Assembly (NCBI GenBank): GCA_964549495.1
Contig: CAZJWJ010000008.1
Coordinates: forward strand, 1-64,000
Length of the DNA stretch: 64,000 nucleotides
Source: JACKBJ01 sp964549495
GTDB taxonomy: Bacteria > Chloroflexota > Anaerolineae > Epilineales > Epilineaceae
Direction: 5' to 3'
The translations under genes and the position numbers were made by a program. Below the pieces are notes generated by a model, which saw only the letters and a list, made by a program, of their open reading frames with translations, made no database searches and was not told the origin of the DNA. Positions 27,402 to 37,747 of the stretch are shown one piece after another (within the stretch, counting starts at the first letter, position 1; every line of letters begins with the position of its first letter).

Positions 27402-27791
27402 TCAGCGCAGCGACAAGAGCCATCGGTTGAGCGTTTCGCGGGCCGCCGGCAGGCATTGCATGGCCGCCCAGTCGCCCACCAGCGAGGCTGCCGATTGGCG
27501 CTCCCAGAGCGCGCGGAAGGGATCGGCGTCGAGCGGCCGGCCGGCCGCCTCGACCCCCTCCCGATAGGGCTCCAGATCGGCCTCGTAGCCTGGGTAGCGT
27601 TCCTCCATCCAAGCCCGGATCGCCGCCAGCTCGCGCTCGTCCTCGTCGCTGGCCCGGCCGGCGCGGTAGACCCCGATGACCAAGAGCTCGAGCCGGTCCC
27701 AGACCTCGACGAAGGCATCGGCCCGGTCGCGATCCACACCGGAACCCAGCCGGCCGCGCAGGAAGCGCGTGAAGGGGTTGGAGCTGGGCAC
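27402..27791 (-). CDS. Small helical protein of unknown function
   Basis: The GTG at 27791 is chosen because aggagagg lies 8 bases upstream and the protein then reads VPSSNPFTRFLRGRLG. A longer in-frame reading to 28037 runs into the divergent membrane-protein gene and has no ribosome-binding site. The 129 residues are mainly charged and helical (FVEVWDRLELLVIGVYRAG, RELAAIRAWMEERYPGYE, AWERQSAAS-like LWERQSAAS). No motif of known function. Confidence 0.65.
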   Translation of the reverse strand: MPSSNPFTRFLRGRLGSGVDRDRADAFVEVWDRLELLVIGVYRAGRASDEDERELAAIRAWMEERYPGYEADLEPYREGVEAAGRPLDADPFRALWERQSAASLVGDWAAMQCLPAARETLNRWLLSLR

Positions 27792-27945
27792 GTCGTTGAC
27801 CTCTCCTACCTGGCGGGCTACCCTGGATCGGTCCGATCTCGGCGCCCGGCATCTCCGACCGCCGAGCAACCCGATTCTACACGCCCGGACGCCCGACTCC
27901 GCATCGAGCGACCCGATCCCCGCTCCAAGCGAAAGGAAAGCTCCC

Positions 27946-28317
27946 GTGAACCTGCTCATCCGCTGGGTGGTGGCCGCCATCTCGCTCTTCGCGGCCGACT
28001 GGCTGATCGACGGCATCTCGATCAGCGCCACCGGCAACGACCGCTGGCTGGTCTACGCCGGCATGGCCGTCGTCCTCTGGATCGTCAGCCTCCTGGTCAA
28101 GCCCATCCTGACCCTGCTCACCTGCCCCATCCAGATCCTCACCCTGGGCCTCTTCTCGCTGGTCGTCAACGCCATCGCCTTCTGGCTGGCCAGCCTGGTG
28201 GCCCAGGAGCTGGATATCGGCTTCTTCGTCGACGGCTTCGTGGCCGCCTTCCTGGGCGCCCTGGTGGTCAGCATCATCTCGACCGTCCTGAATCAGGCGC
28301 TGATCGACGAAGGTTAG
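27946..28317 (+). CDS. Phage-holin-4-2/YvlD-like small membrane protein
   Basis: 123 residues with four hydrophobic helices. WLIDGISISATG, then SLLVKPILTLLTCPIQILTLGLFSLVVNAIAFWLAS, is the signature of the YvlD family (named after a holin but common on bacterial chromosomes, often in envelope-stress regulons). The start is a GTG with gaaaggaaag upstream. It is divergent from the 129-residue gene and convergent with groEL. Confidence 0.88.
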   Translation: MNLLIRWVVAAISLFAADWLIDGISISATGNDRWLVYAGMAVVLWIVSLLVKPILTLLTCPIQILTLGLFSLVVNAIAFWLASLVAQELDIGFFVDGFVAAFLGALVVSIISTVLNQALIDEG

Positions 28318-28377
28318 GGGCTCTTCGCCTGGAGCAGCCTCCACTCCGAGAGCGATCAACCCGAGCGAGACGAAGAC

Positions 28378-28410
28378 GAGCGCGGGGCCCCGTCTCGGGA
28401 CCCCGCGCTC
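28378..28410. terminator. Bidirectional terminator-like hairpin between YvlD-like and groEL genes
   Basis: gagcgcgggg (28378-28387) and ccccgcgctc (28401-28410) form a perfect 10-bp stem with a 13-base loop. It lies 60 bases after the plus-strand stop and 70 bases after the groEL stop on the minus strand, so it could serve both convergent transcripts. Confidence 0.6.
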
Positions 28411-28480
28411 TCGACGTCTGGGATGTCCTGCGACGCGACGAGCCGAGCGAAGCCCGGCTCACCGGTCGGGATTCACCGGC

Positions 28481-30109
<1,629 letters not shown>

Positions 30110-30234
30110 GGTGGTTCATTCCTCCCGAAAGTGGTGTTGGATCCGGCCGGGGCCGGGCTGTTGGTCGGTGGATCCGGGCTCGGCCCGGACGATCCCAGTC
30201 GGCGATCTCGCCGACTTCGACGATCTCGGCCGGA

Positions 30235-30540
30235 CTACTTGGCGATCTTGGCCAGGATGTCCTTCTCGCTCAAGATGAGGACCTTCTTGCCGTCGATCTT
30301 GAACTCGCTGCCGGAGCCGGCGTACTTGGAGTAGACGACGACGTCACCGGCGGCGACGTCCATCGCGATCCGGTCGCCGTCCTCGTCGCGCGGTCCGGGG
30401 CCGACGGCCAGGACGGTGCCGCGCTGCGGCTTCTCCTTGGCCGACTCGGGCAGGACGATGCCGCTGGCGGTGGTCTCCTCCTCCTCGATCGGCTCGACGA
30501 TGATGCGGTCCCCCATGGGGATCAGGTTGATGTCTGCCAT
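30235..30540 (-). CDS. groES: Co-chaperonin GroES
   Basis: 10-kDa lid of the chaperonin. INLIPMGDRIIVEPIEEEETTASGIVLPESAKEKPQ carries the conserved first strand and mobile loop, and the end is ILSEKDILAKI. 101 residues, normal. The in-frame extension to 30708 runs through the CIRCE operator and cannot be coding in practice, so the ATG at 30540 is the start. Confidence 0.97.
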   Translation of the reverse strand: MADINLIPMGDRIIVEPIEEEETTASGIVLPESAKEKPQRGTVLAVGPGPRDEDGDRIAMDVAAGDVVVYSKYAGSGSEFKIDGKKVLILSEKDILAKIAK

Positions 30541-30644
30541 CGCTTCCAAAGCTCCTTGCGCTCGCGTCTGGCGCCGTCCGGAGGGCTTGCCGGCCCGGCG
30601 ATTTCTCGTGACGATGCGCGCTCGATTCCGAACGCGCGGGCCGC

Positions 30645-30653
30645 ATTCTAGCA
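30645..30653 (-). promoter_or_regulatory. Extended -10 promoter of groES-groEL
   Basis: The minus strand reads TGCTAGAAT: TG, one base, then TAGAAT (5 of 6 matches to TATAAT). Six of its bases overlap the promoter-proximal arm of the CIRCE element, so HrcA bound there would block RNA polymerase. Confidence 0.6.
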
Positions 30654-30674
30654 CTCGGCCTCGGCGAGTGCTAA
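30648..30674 (-). promoter_or_regulatory. CIRCE operator (HrcA binding site)
   Basis: ctagcactc (30648-30656), nine spacer bases, then gagtgctaa (30666-30674). This is the classic CIRCE inverted repeat TTAGCACTC-N9-GAGTGCTAA with one mismatch, in the leftmost base. It lies about 110 bases upstream of groES, so heat-shock control by HrcA is expected. The hrcA gene is not in the window. Confidence 0.92.
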
Positions 30675-30750
30675 GACCTTCCGTAAGCGTTTCGTTAGAT
30701 CCTGCCAACGCGGGAGACGACCCGGTGGCGAGATCGGCTCGCGGTCGGCG

Positions 30751-31887
30751 TCAAGGACAGAGATCGAGGCCATCCTTGGCCGGTTGCGAATCGGGGTCGA
30801 GCGTCAGCGCTTCCTGCAACCAGGGCTTGCCGCGCTCGCAATCGCCGGCGTAGATCAGCGAGAGGCCCAGGAGGTAGCGGTACTCCACCGCCCGCGCGCC
30901 CAAATCGATGGCCCGCTCGAAGCTGTTGGCGGCGGCGGTCCACTCCTGGCGGGCGTAGCGCACCCAGCCCAGATGGCCGTGGCCGGGCGCATAGCCCGGA
31001 TCGACCTCGATGGCGCGTTGGAAGGAAGCTGCGGCGGCGTCCAGCGCGCCGGCATCGTAGTCCACCAGGCCGGCGCCATCGTAGGCCACCGGGTCGCCGG
31101 GATCGACCTCGGCCGCCTCGGCATAGGCCCGCCGCGCGGCATCGGCATCGCCCAAGAGGCGCCAGGCGCGGCCGACGTCGATGGCGTAGGCGCTGATCCA
31201 GGGCGCCAGGACCCGCGCCTCGCGATAGGCATCCAGGGCCGCCTGTCCCTCGCCGCGCACCTCGTGGGCCATGCCCAGCGCGCGCCGGGCCTCCGGGTCC
31301 TCGGGCGCCAGCTCCACCGCGCGCCGGGCCTCGGCCATGGCCGCATCCCATTGGCCGGTGGCGGCATAGGCCTCGGCCAGGGCGGCGCGGGCCCGGGCCT
31401 GCTGGGGATCCAGGTCCAGGGCCGCCTGGGCGGCGGGGATGGCCGCTTCGGGCTGGTCGGCCCAGTCGAGCGCCAGGGCCAGGGCCAGATGGGAGCGCGG
31501 GTCGGCCGGTGCGGCCGCCACGGCCTCGCGGGCCAATTCCAGGGCCTCGTCGTGGCGCCGGCGCCAGGTCAGGATGCGAACGCGCGCCGCCAGGGCATCG
31601 ATGCGCGCCGGATCGGCCGCGGCCACGGTGGCCCAGGCGCGCTCGGCCGCCGCCAGGTCGCCGGCCGCCTGGGCCGCCTCGGCGGTGGCGGCCAGCGCGT
31701 CCGGCGACGGGGTGGCGGTAGGCGACGGGGTCGGCGTGGGCAGGATGCTGGCCAGGCGCGCCTCCAGCCAGTCCGGTTGGGAGCGCACGAGGAGGACCAG
31801 ACCCAGGAGCGCGAAGGCCACCAGGAGCACTCGGCGCGACGCGCCACGCTTGCGGCGCGGGCCCTCGCGGTTGGGATCGATGTACAT
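30751..31887 (-). CDS. Membrane-anchored tetratricopeptide-repeat protein
   Basis: A short basic N-terminus leads to one transmembrane helix (VLLVAFALLGLVLLV, about residues 20-35), then a PTPTPSPTATPSP linker and eight or so TPR units through to the C-terminus. Typical units are A..A...GDLAAAERAW..V...DP and A..LG.V.YA...W.AA..SFERAIDLGA. It would scaffold protein contacts at the outer face of the membrane. Nothing in the neighbourhood identifies a partner. Confidence 0.85.
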   Translation of the reverse strand: MYIDPNREGPRRKRGASRRVLLVAFALLGLVLLVRSQPDWLEARLASILPTPTPSPTATPSPDALAATAEAAQAAGDLAAAERAWATVAAADPARIDALAARVRILTWRRRHDEALELAREAVAAAPADPRSHLALALALDWADQPEAAIPAAQAALDLDPQQARARAALAEAYAATGQWDAAMAEARRAVELAPEDPEARRALGMAHEVRGEGQAALDAYREARVLAPWISAYAIDVGRAWRLLGDADAARRAYAEAAEVDPGDPVAYDGAGLVDYDAGALDAAAASFQRAIEVDPGYAPGHGHLGWVRYARQEWTAAANSFERAIDLGARAVEYRYLLGLSLIYAGDCERGKPWLQEALTLDPDSQPAKDGLDLCP

Positions 31888-32012
31888 GGCGGCCTACCTT
31901 ATCCACCGGCCCCGGGGTGGTCAACCTCCGGTCGCTGCGAGCGGAGGGTGTTGAGCGCCTGTTTGTTGCAGCAGGTCCGGCTGCACCCAAGGGCGCGGGC
32001 GGGAAATCGGGG

Positions 32013-32041
32013 TGGACATCGCCCGGCGGCCGGGTTATAAT
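32013..32041 (+). promoter_or_regulatory. Strong sigma-70-type promoter
   Basis: TGGACA (32013-32018) and a perfect TATAAT (32036-32041) are separated by exactly 17 bases. Transcription would run toward the NHL-repeat gene. This is the best consensus promoter I see in the window. Confidence 0.75.
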
Positions 32042-32045
32042 CGGA

Positions 32046-32071
32046 TCCTGTCCGACGCATTCCTGTCCGAC
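32046..32071 (+). repeat. 11-bp direct repeat at the transcription start
   Basis: tcctgtccgac occurs at 32046-32056 and again at 32061-32071, a 15-base period, spanning the predicted transcription start of the promoter just upstream. The position suits a repressor operator. Confidence 0.45.
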
Positions 32072-32282
32072 ATCATTGCTCTCGTAGCGTCATATCGAAA
32101 CCTTCGACCCGCCGTGCGGCTGCACGCCCCATGATATTTACGACGCCGCCAGCCGCGGCCGCGAGGGGTCGATCGTTTGCGAGGAGGACGTCGAACTTGA
32201 CGCCCCGCCGCTTGCTCATGCGCCTCTCCCTGGCCCTGATATCGTGTTGACCCGTCTGTGCAAGGCCCTGCCAGAAGGGCGC

Positions 32283-34568
32283 ATGCGGCGCAATCTGCCT
32301 ACGACCACCGCCTGGTGCTTGGTGGTCGCGTTCGGCATGCTGGCCATCGGCGCGCCCTTGCCGGCGGCCGGCCAGGCTTCGGCGGGACCGACCTTCGATC
32401 GCGTGATCGGCGTATTGCCCGACGCGGGACTGCTCAACACCCCGATGGGGGTGACGGTCTCGCCCAGCAACCCCAACCGCATCTTCGTGGTCGACTACGG
32501 CAACGCCCGCATCCAGGTCTTCCGCACCACCGGTCGGCCGGATCTGGGCTACTGGGGCAGCCGCGGCGAGGGCCTGGGCGAGTTCTGGCAGCCCATGGAC
32601 ATCGAAGCCAGCCCGGACGGCCGATTCATCTACGTGGTCGACGCGGGCCGCGCGCGGGTGATGCAGTACGAGCTCGACCGGCTGTGCATCGGCGAGATCG
32701 ACGTCGGCTGCGAGAACCGCGTGCGCCTCGAATGGGGCAGCTATGGCAGCGGCCCGGGCGCCTTCCGCGCGCCCACCGGCCTGGCCGTCGACCGCAAGGG
32801 CCGCGTCTACGTGGCCGACGAGGCAGCCGGTAACATTCAAGTCTTCGAGGCCGACGGCAGCAATCCGCGCATCCTGACCGACGCCGATGACGGTCCCGGC
32901 CGGCTCAACCACCCGCGCGACATCGAGGTCGACGCCGAGGGCAAGATCTGGGTGGCCGACACCGAGAACCACCGCATCGTCGTGCTCGACCAGGAGGGCC
33001 AGCTCCTGACCCAGGTCCTGGGGGGGGTGGACGGCTTCTACAAGCCGACCGGCATCGCGGTCGGGCCGGACGGCAGCTTCATCGTCCGCGACTTCGACCC
33101 CTCCTACCGCACCCCGCGGCTCTGGCGCTACGACGAGAACGGCCGGCTCGAGGGCTCCCTGATCCAGATGGAGGGCTACGACAAGCGCAGCCGCTACCCG
33201 CTTCAGGGCGTCGATTTCATGCCCGACGGCACGGCGGTGGTCGCCAACCCCTACGCCGGCATCACCCACCTGGGCGAGCCCCAGGCCTTCGAGATCAGCC
33301 TCTACCTCTTGCCCGACGGCGGCGATGCCCTGCAGCCCTTGGCCGCCCGCGGCCGCGCGCCGGGCCAGTTCGCTCATCCCTCGGCGGTGGCCATCGGCAA
33401 GCGCTACGTGGTGGTCGGTGACACCGACAACCAGCGGGTCCAGATCCTGGATGCCGAATTGGGCTACACGCCCTCGCGCGTGATCGGTGCGCCCGAGCTG
33501 GAGCTGGACGAGATCGCCGGCGTGGCCATCTTCGACACCGGCAGCGCGCTGACCAGCCGGATCTACGTCTCCGATCGCGAGCGCAACCAGGTCTTCGTGC
33601 TCGATCCCACCGGCGCCGTCTTGGCCACCTGGGGTGACGGCCGCAGCCGCGACTTCAACAAGCCCGGCGGCATGGCCGTCGACGCCGAGGGCCGGGTCTA
33701 CGTCGCCGACACCAACAACCGCCGCGTGGTGGTCCGTTCGCCCGAGGGCGAGGAGCTGCGCAGCTTCGGTCGCGACGAGCTGAGCCAGCCGGATGGCGTG
33801 GCTATCGGTCCCGAGGGGCTGATCTACGTCATCGAGCGCGGCCGATCGCGCCTGATGGCCTTCGACGAGGCCGGCACGGCCGTGGCGCTCTGGGATGCCG
33901 AGCCCTCCGACTTCGCGCGGCCCGAGCCGGGCGAGATGAGCAAGCCGGTCTCCATCGCCGCCGACGACCGCTACCTCTACATCCTCGAGAACACCGGTTT
34001 CCTGCACGCCCGCGTCCAGGTGCTCCGGCCCGAGGTCGGCAAGCCGCTATCCGAGAGCGTGGTGGCGGTCTTCGCCGCCTCCGAGGGCGCCGGTCCGGGC
34101 CTGGTCTACGACCCCTTCGGCGTGGCGGCGCATCCGGACGGCCGCGTGATCGTCGCCGACTCGGGCAACAACCGGCTGCAGCTCTTCCGATGGCCGGACG
34201 AAGGTCCGGACGAGGTGCCGACGCCGACCGCGGAACCGACCGACGAGCCCTCGCCCGAGCCCACCGACGAGCCGGATCCCCAGGAGACGCCGGAGTCGAC
34301 GCCCGAGGTCAGCCCGACCCCGACCGACGAGCCCGATCCCGGCGACGATCCCTCCCCGACCCCGACCGACGAGCCGACGGCCGAGCCCACCGAGGCCCCG
34401 ACCGACGAGCCCACACCGGCTTCGTCGGCCGAACCGACCGCGGATCCGACCCGGACGCCGACGGACGAGCCCGATCCGACCGTAGAGCCCTCACCCACCG
34501 AGGACCGTTCGACCCGGATCAATCCCCTCTTGACCATCTACTTCCCACAATTGGTCAAGCACCGCTAG
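32283..34568 (+). CDS. Secreted NHL-repeat beta-propeller protein with a PTPTDEP linker
   Basis: A signal peptide (MRRNLPTTTAW..., core to about residue 33) precedes a long run of NHL repeats, each like GIAVGPDGSFIVRD or GMAVDAEGRVYVADTNNRRVVV, forming one or two six-bladed propellers (about 45-640). A segment of about 115 residues of Pro/Thr/Asp/Glu repeats (PTPTDEPDP) follows. The end is LLTIYFPQLVKHR, the same kind of IY-P-L tail seen in the secreted protein at 9924. The ATG at 32283 is preferred (agaaggg just upstream); a GTG at 32244 is an alternative. Probably cell-surface; ligand unknown. Confidence 0.85.
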   Translation: MRRNLPTTTAWCLVVAFGMLAIGAPLPAAGQASAGPTFDRVIGVLPDAGLLNTPMGVTVSPSNPNRIFVVDYGNARIQVFRTTGRPDLGYWGSRGEGLGEFWQPMDIEASPDGRFIYVVDAGRARVMQYELDRLCIGEIDVGCENRVRLEWGSYGSGPGAFRAPTGLAVDRKGRVYVADEAAGNIQVFEADGSNPRILTDADDGPGRLNHPRDIEVDAEGKIWVADTENHRIVVLDQEGQLLTQVLGGVDGFYKPTGIAVGPDGSFIVRDFDPSYRTPRLWRYDENGRLEGSLIQMEGYDKRSRYPLQGVDFMPDGTAVVANPYAGITHLGEPQAFEISLYLLPDGGDALQPLAARGRAPGQFAHPSAVAIGKRYVVVGDTDNQRVQILDAELGYTPSRVIGAPELELDEIAGVAIFDTGSALTSRIYVSDRERNQVFVLDPTGAVLATWGDGRSRDFNKPGGMAVDAEGRVYVADTNNRRVVVRSPEGEELRSFGRDELSQPDGVAIGPEGLIYVIERGRSRLMAFDEAGTAVALWDAEPSDFARPEPGEMSKPVSIAADDRYLYILENTGFLHARVQVLRPEVGKPLSESVVAVFAASEGAGPGLVYDPFGVAAHPDGRVIVADSGNNRLQLFRWPDEGPDEVPTPTAEPTDEPSPEPTDEPDPQETPESTPEVSPTPTDEPDPGDDPSPTPTDEPTAEPTEAPTDEPTPASSAEPTADPTRTPTDEPDPTVEPSPTEDRSTRINPLLTIYFPQLVKHR
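34220..34500 (+). repeat. PTPTDEP-encoding low-complexity repeat
   Basis: Irregular repeats of units such as ccgaccgacgagcc encode the spacer between the propeller and the C-terminal tail of the NHL-repeat protein. Confidence 0.7.
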
Positions 34569-34620
34569 CGCGGAGCGTCCCCGACGTCGGGTCGCGCGGA
34601 ACAGCGGGACAGGTCGCGCT

Positions 34621-35145
34621 TCAGTCCTCGTCGATCAAGCCCGGCAGGGGCGTCACCGTGATGCGGCCGGCCTCCAGGTCGATCTCGGCGATCACCTGAT
34701 CGATCATCGGCAGCAGGATCTCCCCGCCGTAGGGACCGCGCACGACCAGCACGTCGGCGGCGCCGGTCTCCAACACCCCTGACACCCGGCCCAGCTCGCG
34801 GCCGGCATCCGTGACCACCTCCAGGCCCTCCAGCTGGTAGCTGTAATAGCTGTCCTCGTCCAGCGGATGGGCCTCGTCGATGGGCACGTAGGCGTAGAGC
34901 CCCGTCCAGCGCATGGCCGTGTCTCGATCCTCGATGCCCTCGAAACGCAGCAGCCAGCGTGACTTGTGCGGACGCGAGGAAAGGACCCGGGCGGGGACGG
35001 GCTGTTGGCCCCGCTCGGGTCCGATGTACAGGATGCTGCCCGGAGCGAAGCGCTCGGGGAAGTCGGTCAGGGGATCGACCTGCAGCTCCCCCTGCACCCC
35101 GTGCGGCCGGCCGATGCGGCCGACCGCCAGAAAGTCGGGTGTCAC
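34621..35145 (-). CDS. rimM: Ribosome maturation factor RimM
   Basis: Assists 30S assembly, binding S19 and processing the 16S head domain. The N-terminal RimM domain begins GRIGRPHGVQGELQVDPLTDFPERF, and the C-terminal PRC-barrel ends in GGEILLPMIDQVIAEIDLEAGRITVTPLPGL. Length (174 aa) is normal. It starts 4 bases after khpA, in the usual ffh-rpsP-khpA-rimM order. It converges on the NHL-repeat gene. Confidence 0.95.
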   Translation of the reverse strand: MTPDFLAVGRIGRPHGVQGELQVDPLTDFPERFAPGSILYIGPERGQQPVPARVLSSRPHKSRWLLRFEGIEDRDTAMRWTGLYAYVPIDEAHPLDEDSYYSYQLEGLEVVTDAGRELGRVSGVLETGAADVLVVRGPYGGEILLPMIDQVIAEIDLEAGRITVTPLPGLIDED

Positions 35146-35149
35146 CCGC

Positions 35150-35386
35150 TCAGTCCTGGATCTCCAGGCGCCAACGCTCGTCGCCCGGCGCCGCGTCCAG
35201 GAGGGCGCGGATGGCGTTGGCCACCCGCCCGTCGCGGCCGATCACCCGGCCCATGTCGGCGTCGGCCACTTCGAGCACCACCACGTGGTGGCGCCCCTTT
35301 TCGGCCTGACTGACCTTCACCGCATCGGGCTCGTCGGCCAAGGCGCGGGCGACGTACTCCACCAGGCCCAGCATGTCGGCCGGCAT
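35150..35386 (-). CDS. khpA: KH-domain RNA-binding protein KhpA
   Basis: A single KH domain of 78 residues with the GxxG loop as IGRDGRVANAIRALLDA. KhpA proteins bind RNA, often with a Jag/KhpB partner. Its ATG overlaps the rpsP stop by one base (TGATG), implying coupled translation. Its place between rpsP and rimM is conserved in many bacteria. Confidence 0.94.
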   Translation of the reverse strand: MPADMLGLVEYVARALADEPDAVKVSQAEKGRHHVVVLEVADADMGRVIGRDGRVANAIRALLDAAPGDERWRLEIQD

Positions 35387-36156
35387 CAGCCGCCACCACC
35401 GTAGGCGTCGAGCTTCTCTTCGATCTCCTCGGCCGCCTTGGCGCCGATGCCGGAGATGGCCGTCAGCGCGTCGCTGCCCTGCTTGCGCAAGGCCTGCAGC
35501 TGGGACACGGTCGCGATCTCGGCCGCCTCCAGCGCGTTGACCACGCGGGTGGAAAGGTCGAGCACCGCGATCTGGGCGTCCTCGACCGCCTCTTGGGCCG
35601 CCTCGACCGTTTCCTCGGCGGTCTCGGTCGCCTCATCCGCCGCCTCGTCGGCCGCTTCAGCGGCCTCTTCGCTGACCTCCTCGATGACCTCGGTGACGGC
35701 CTCCTCGGCCTCCATGGCCAGCTCGGCCGGCGCTTCGGTCGAGACCTCCTTGGCCTCCTCGAGCTTCTCGGCCGCCTCGGCCGCCTTGGCCTCGGTCTTG
35801 GTCTTGGGCTCGGCCTTGGCCTCCGTCTTGGCCTTGGCCTTGACCGGCGGTGCCGCCGCCTCCGGCTCGGAAACCAGATCCTCGATCTTGCTGCCCTTGT
35901 GGACCTGCTTGACCTTGTCGGGCAACTCGAGCTTGCGGAAGAAGCGCGCCACGGCGTCGGAGGGCTGGGCGCCGACGCTCAGCCAGTAGATCGCCCGATC
36001 CTGCTTGATGACCACCGTCGGCGGATCGGTGCGCGGGTTGTAATGTCCGATGTTCTCGATGAAACGGCCATCGCGCGGCGATCGGCTGTCGGCCACGACG
36101 ATGCGGTAGCTGGGCTGCTTCTTGGCGCCGACGCGGCGCAGACGAATCTTGACCAT
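35386..36156 (-). CDS. rpsP: Ribosomal protein S16 with a long linker and an alpha-CTD-like C-terminal domain
   Basis: Residues 1 to about 85 are S16: VKIRLRRVGAKKQPSYRIVVADSRSPRDGRFIE.IGHYNP, then the SVGAQPSDAVARFF stretch. S16 is usually 80-100 residues; here the protein is 256. A linker of about 110 residues follows, rich in Ala, Glu and Lys (TEAKAEPKTKTEAKAAEAAE). The last 55 residues form a helix-hairpin-helix unit: LSTRVVNALEAAEIATVSQL....SDALTAISGIGAKAAEEIEEKL. This strikingly follows the RNA polymerase alpha C-terminal domain (LS.R..N.L..A.I.TV..L...). The linker could not be part of the 30S core. Confidence 0.93.
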   Translation of the reverse strand: MVKIRLRRVGAKKQPSYRIVVADSRSPRDGRFIENIGHYNPRTDPPTVVIKQDRAIYWLSVGAQPSDAVARFFRKLELPDKVKQVHKGSKIEDLVSEPEAAAPPVKAKAKTEAKAEPKTKTEAKAAEAAEKLEEAKEVSTEAPAELAMEAEEAVTEVIEEVSEEAAEAADEAADEATETAEETVEAAQEAVEDAQIAVLDLSTRVVNALEAAEIATVSQLQALRKQGSDALTAISGIGAKAAEEIEEKLDAYGGGG

Positions 36157-36233
36157 GATCTTGCCTCACTCCTGTTCAGTAGGCTTGTCGATGCCCCCCG
36201 GGGGCTGGGTTCGAACTGCCCGCGAGCCGAAGC

Positions 36234-37571
<1,338 letters not shown>

Positions 37572-37607
37572 GGTGCCTTCGGGCGTTGTGCGCAGCGGTA
37601 ACGAATG

Positions 37608-37617
37608 TGGAATAATA
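37608..37617. promoter_or_regulatory. Overlapping divergent -10 elements of ffh and tilS
   Basis: On the plus strand TGGAATAAT is an extended -10 (hexamer AATAAT, 5 of 6 matches), leading toward tilS. On the minus strand TATTAT (37617-37612) is a -10 with 5 of 6 matches, about 40 bases before the ffh ATG. The two would compete for polymerase. Confidence 0.35.
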
Positions 37618-37747
37618 GGCGCCGATGCCGCGTCGGTCAAGGCATTTCGGCCATCCACGCCGCCCGATCCGGGCTTCGGTCCGGGGCTCGTGCCGAACAT
37701 CGGACCGAGGTCGGCCAGTCGAGGGATCCGGAGGCAAAGGGGGGAAG

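Larger units (their letters stand above)
31888..32282. other. 395-base intergenic region between divergent genes
   Basis: This is the only gap above 300 bases. It holds the promoter at 32013-32041 and the direct repeat at 32046-32071, then a leader of about 230 bases for the NHL-repeat gene. In the leader a 48-codon minus-strand reading frame (about 32073-32219) is open but has no start-site support. No tRNA or known riboswitch was recognised. Confidence 0.5.

Noticed and set aside
32073..32219. 48-codon minus-strand open frame in the NHL-gene leader
   Set aside because: No ribosome-binding site or promoter on that strand and no similarity; position in a leader makes it unlikely.
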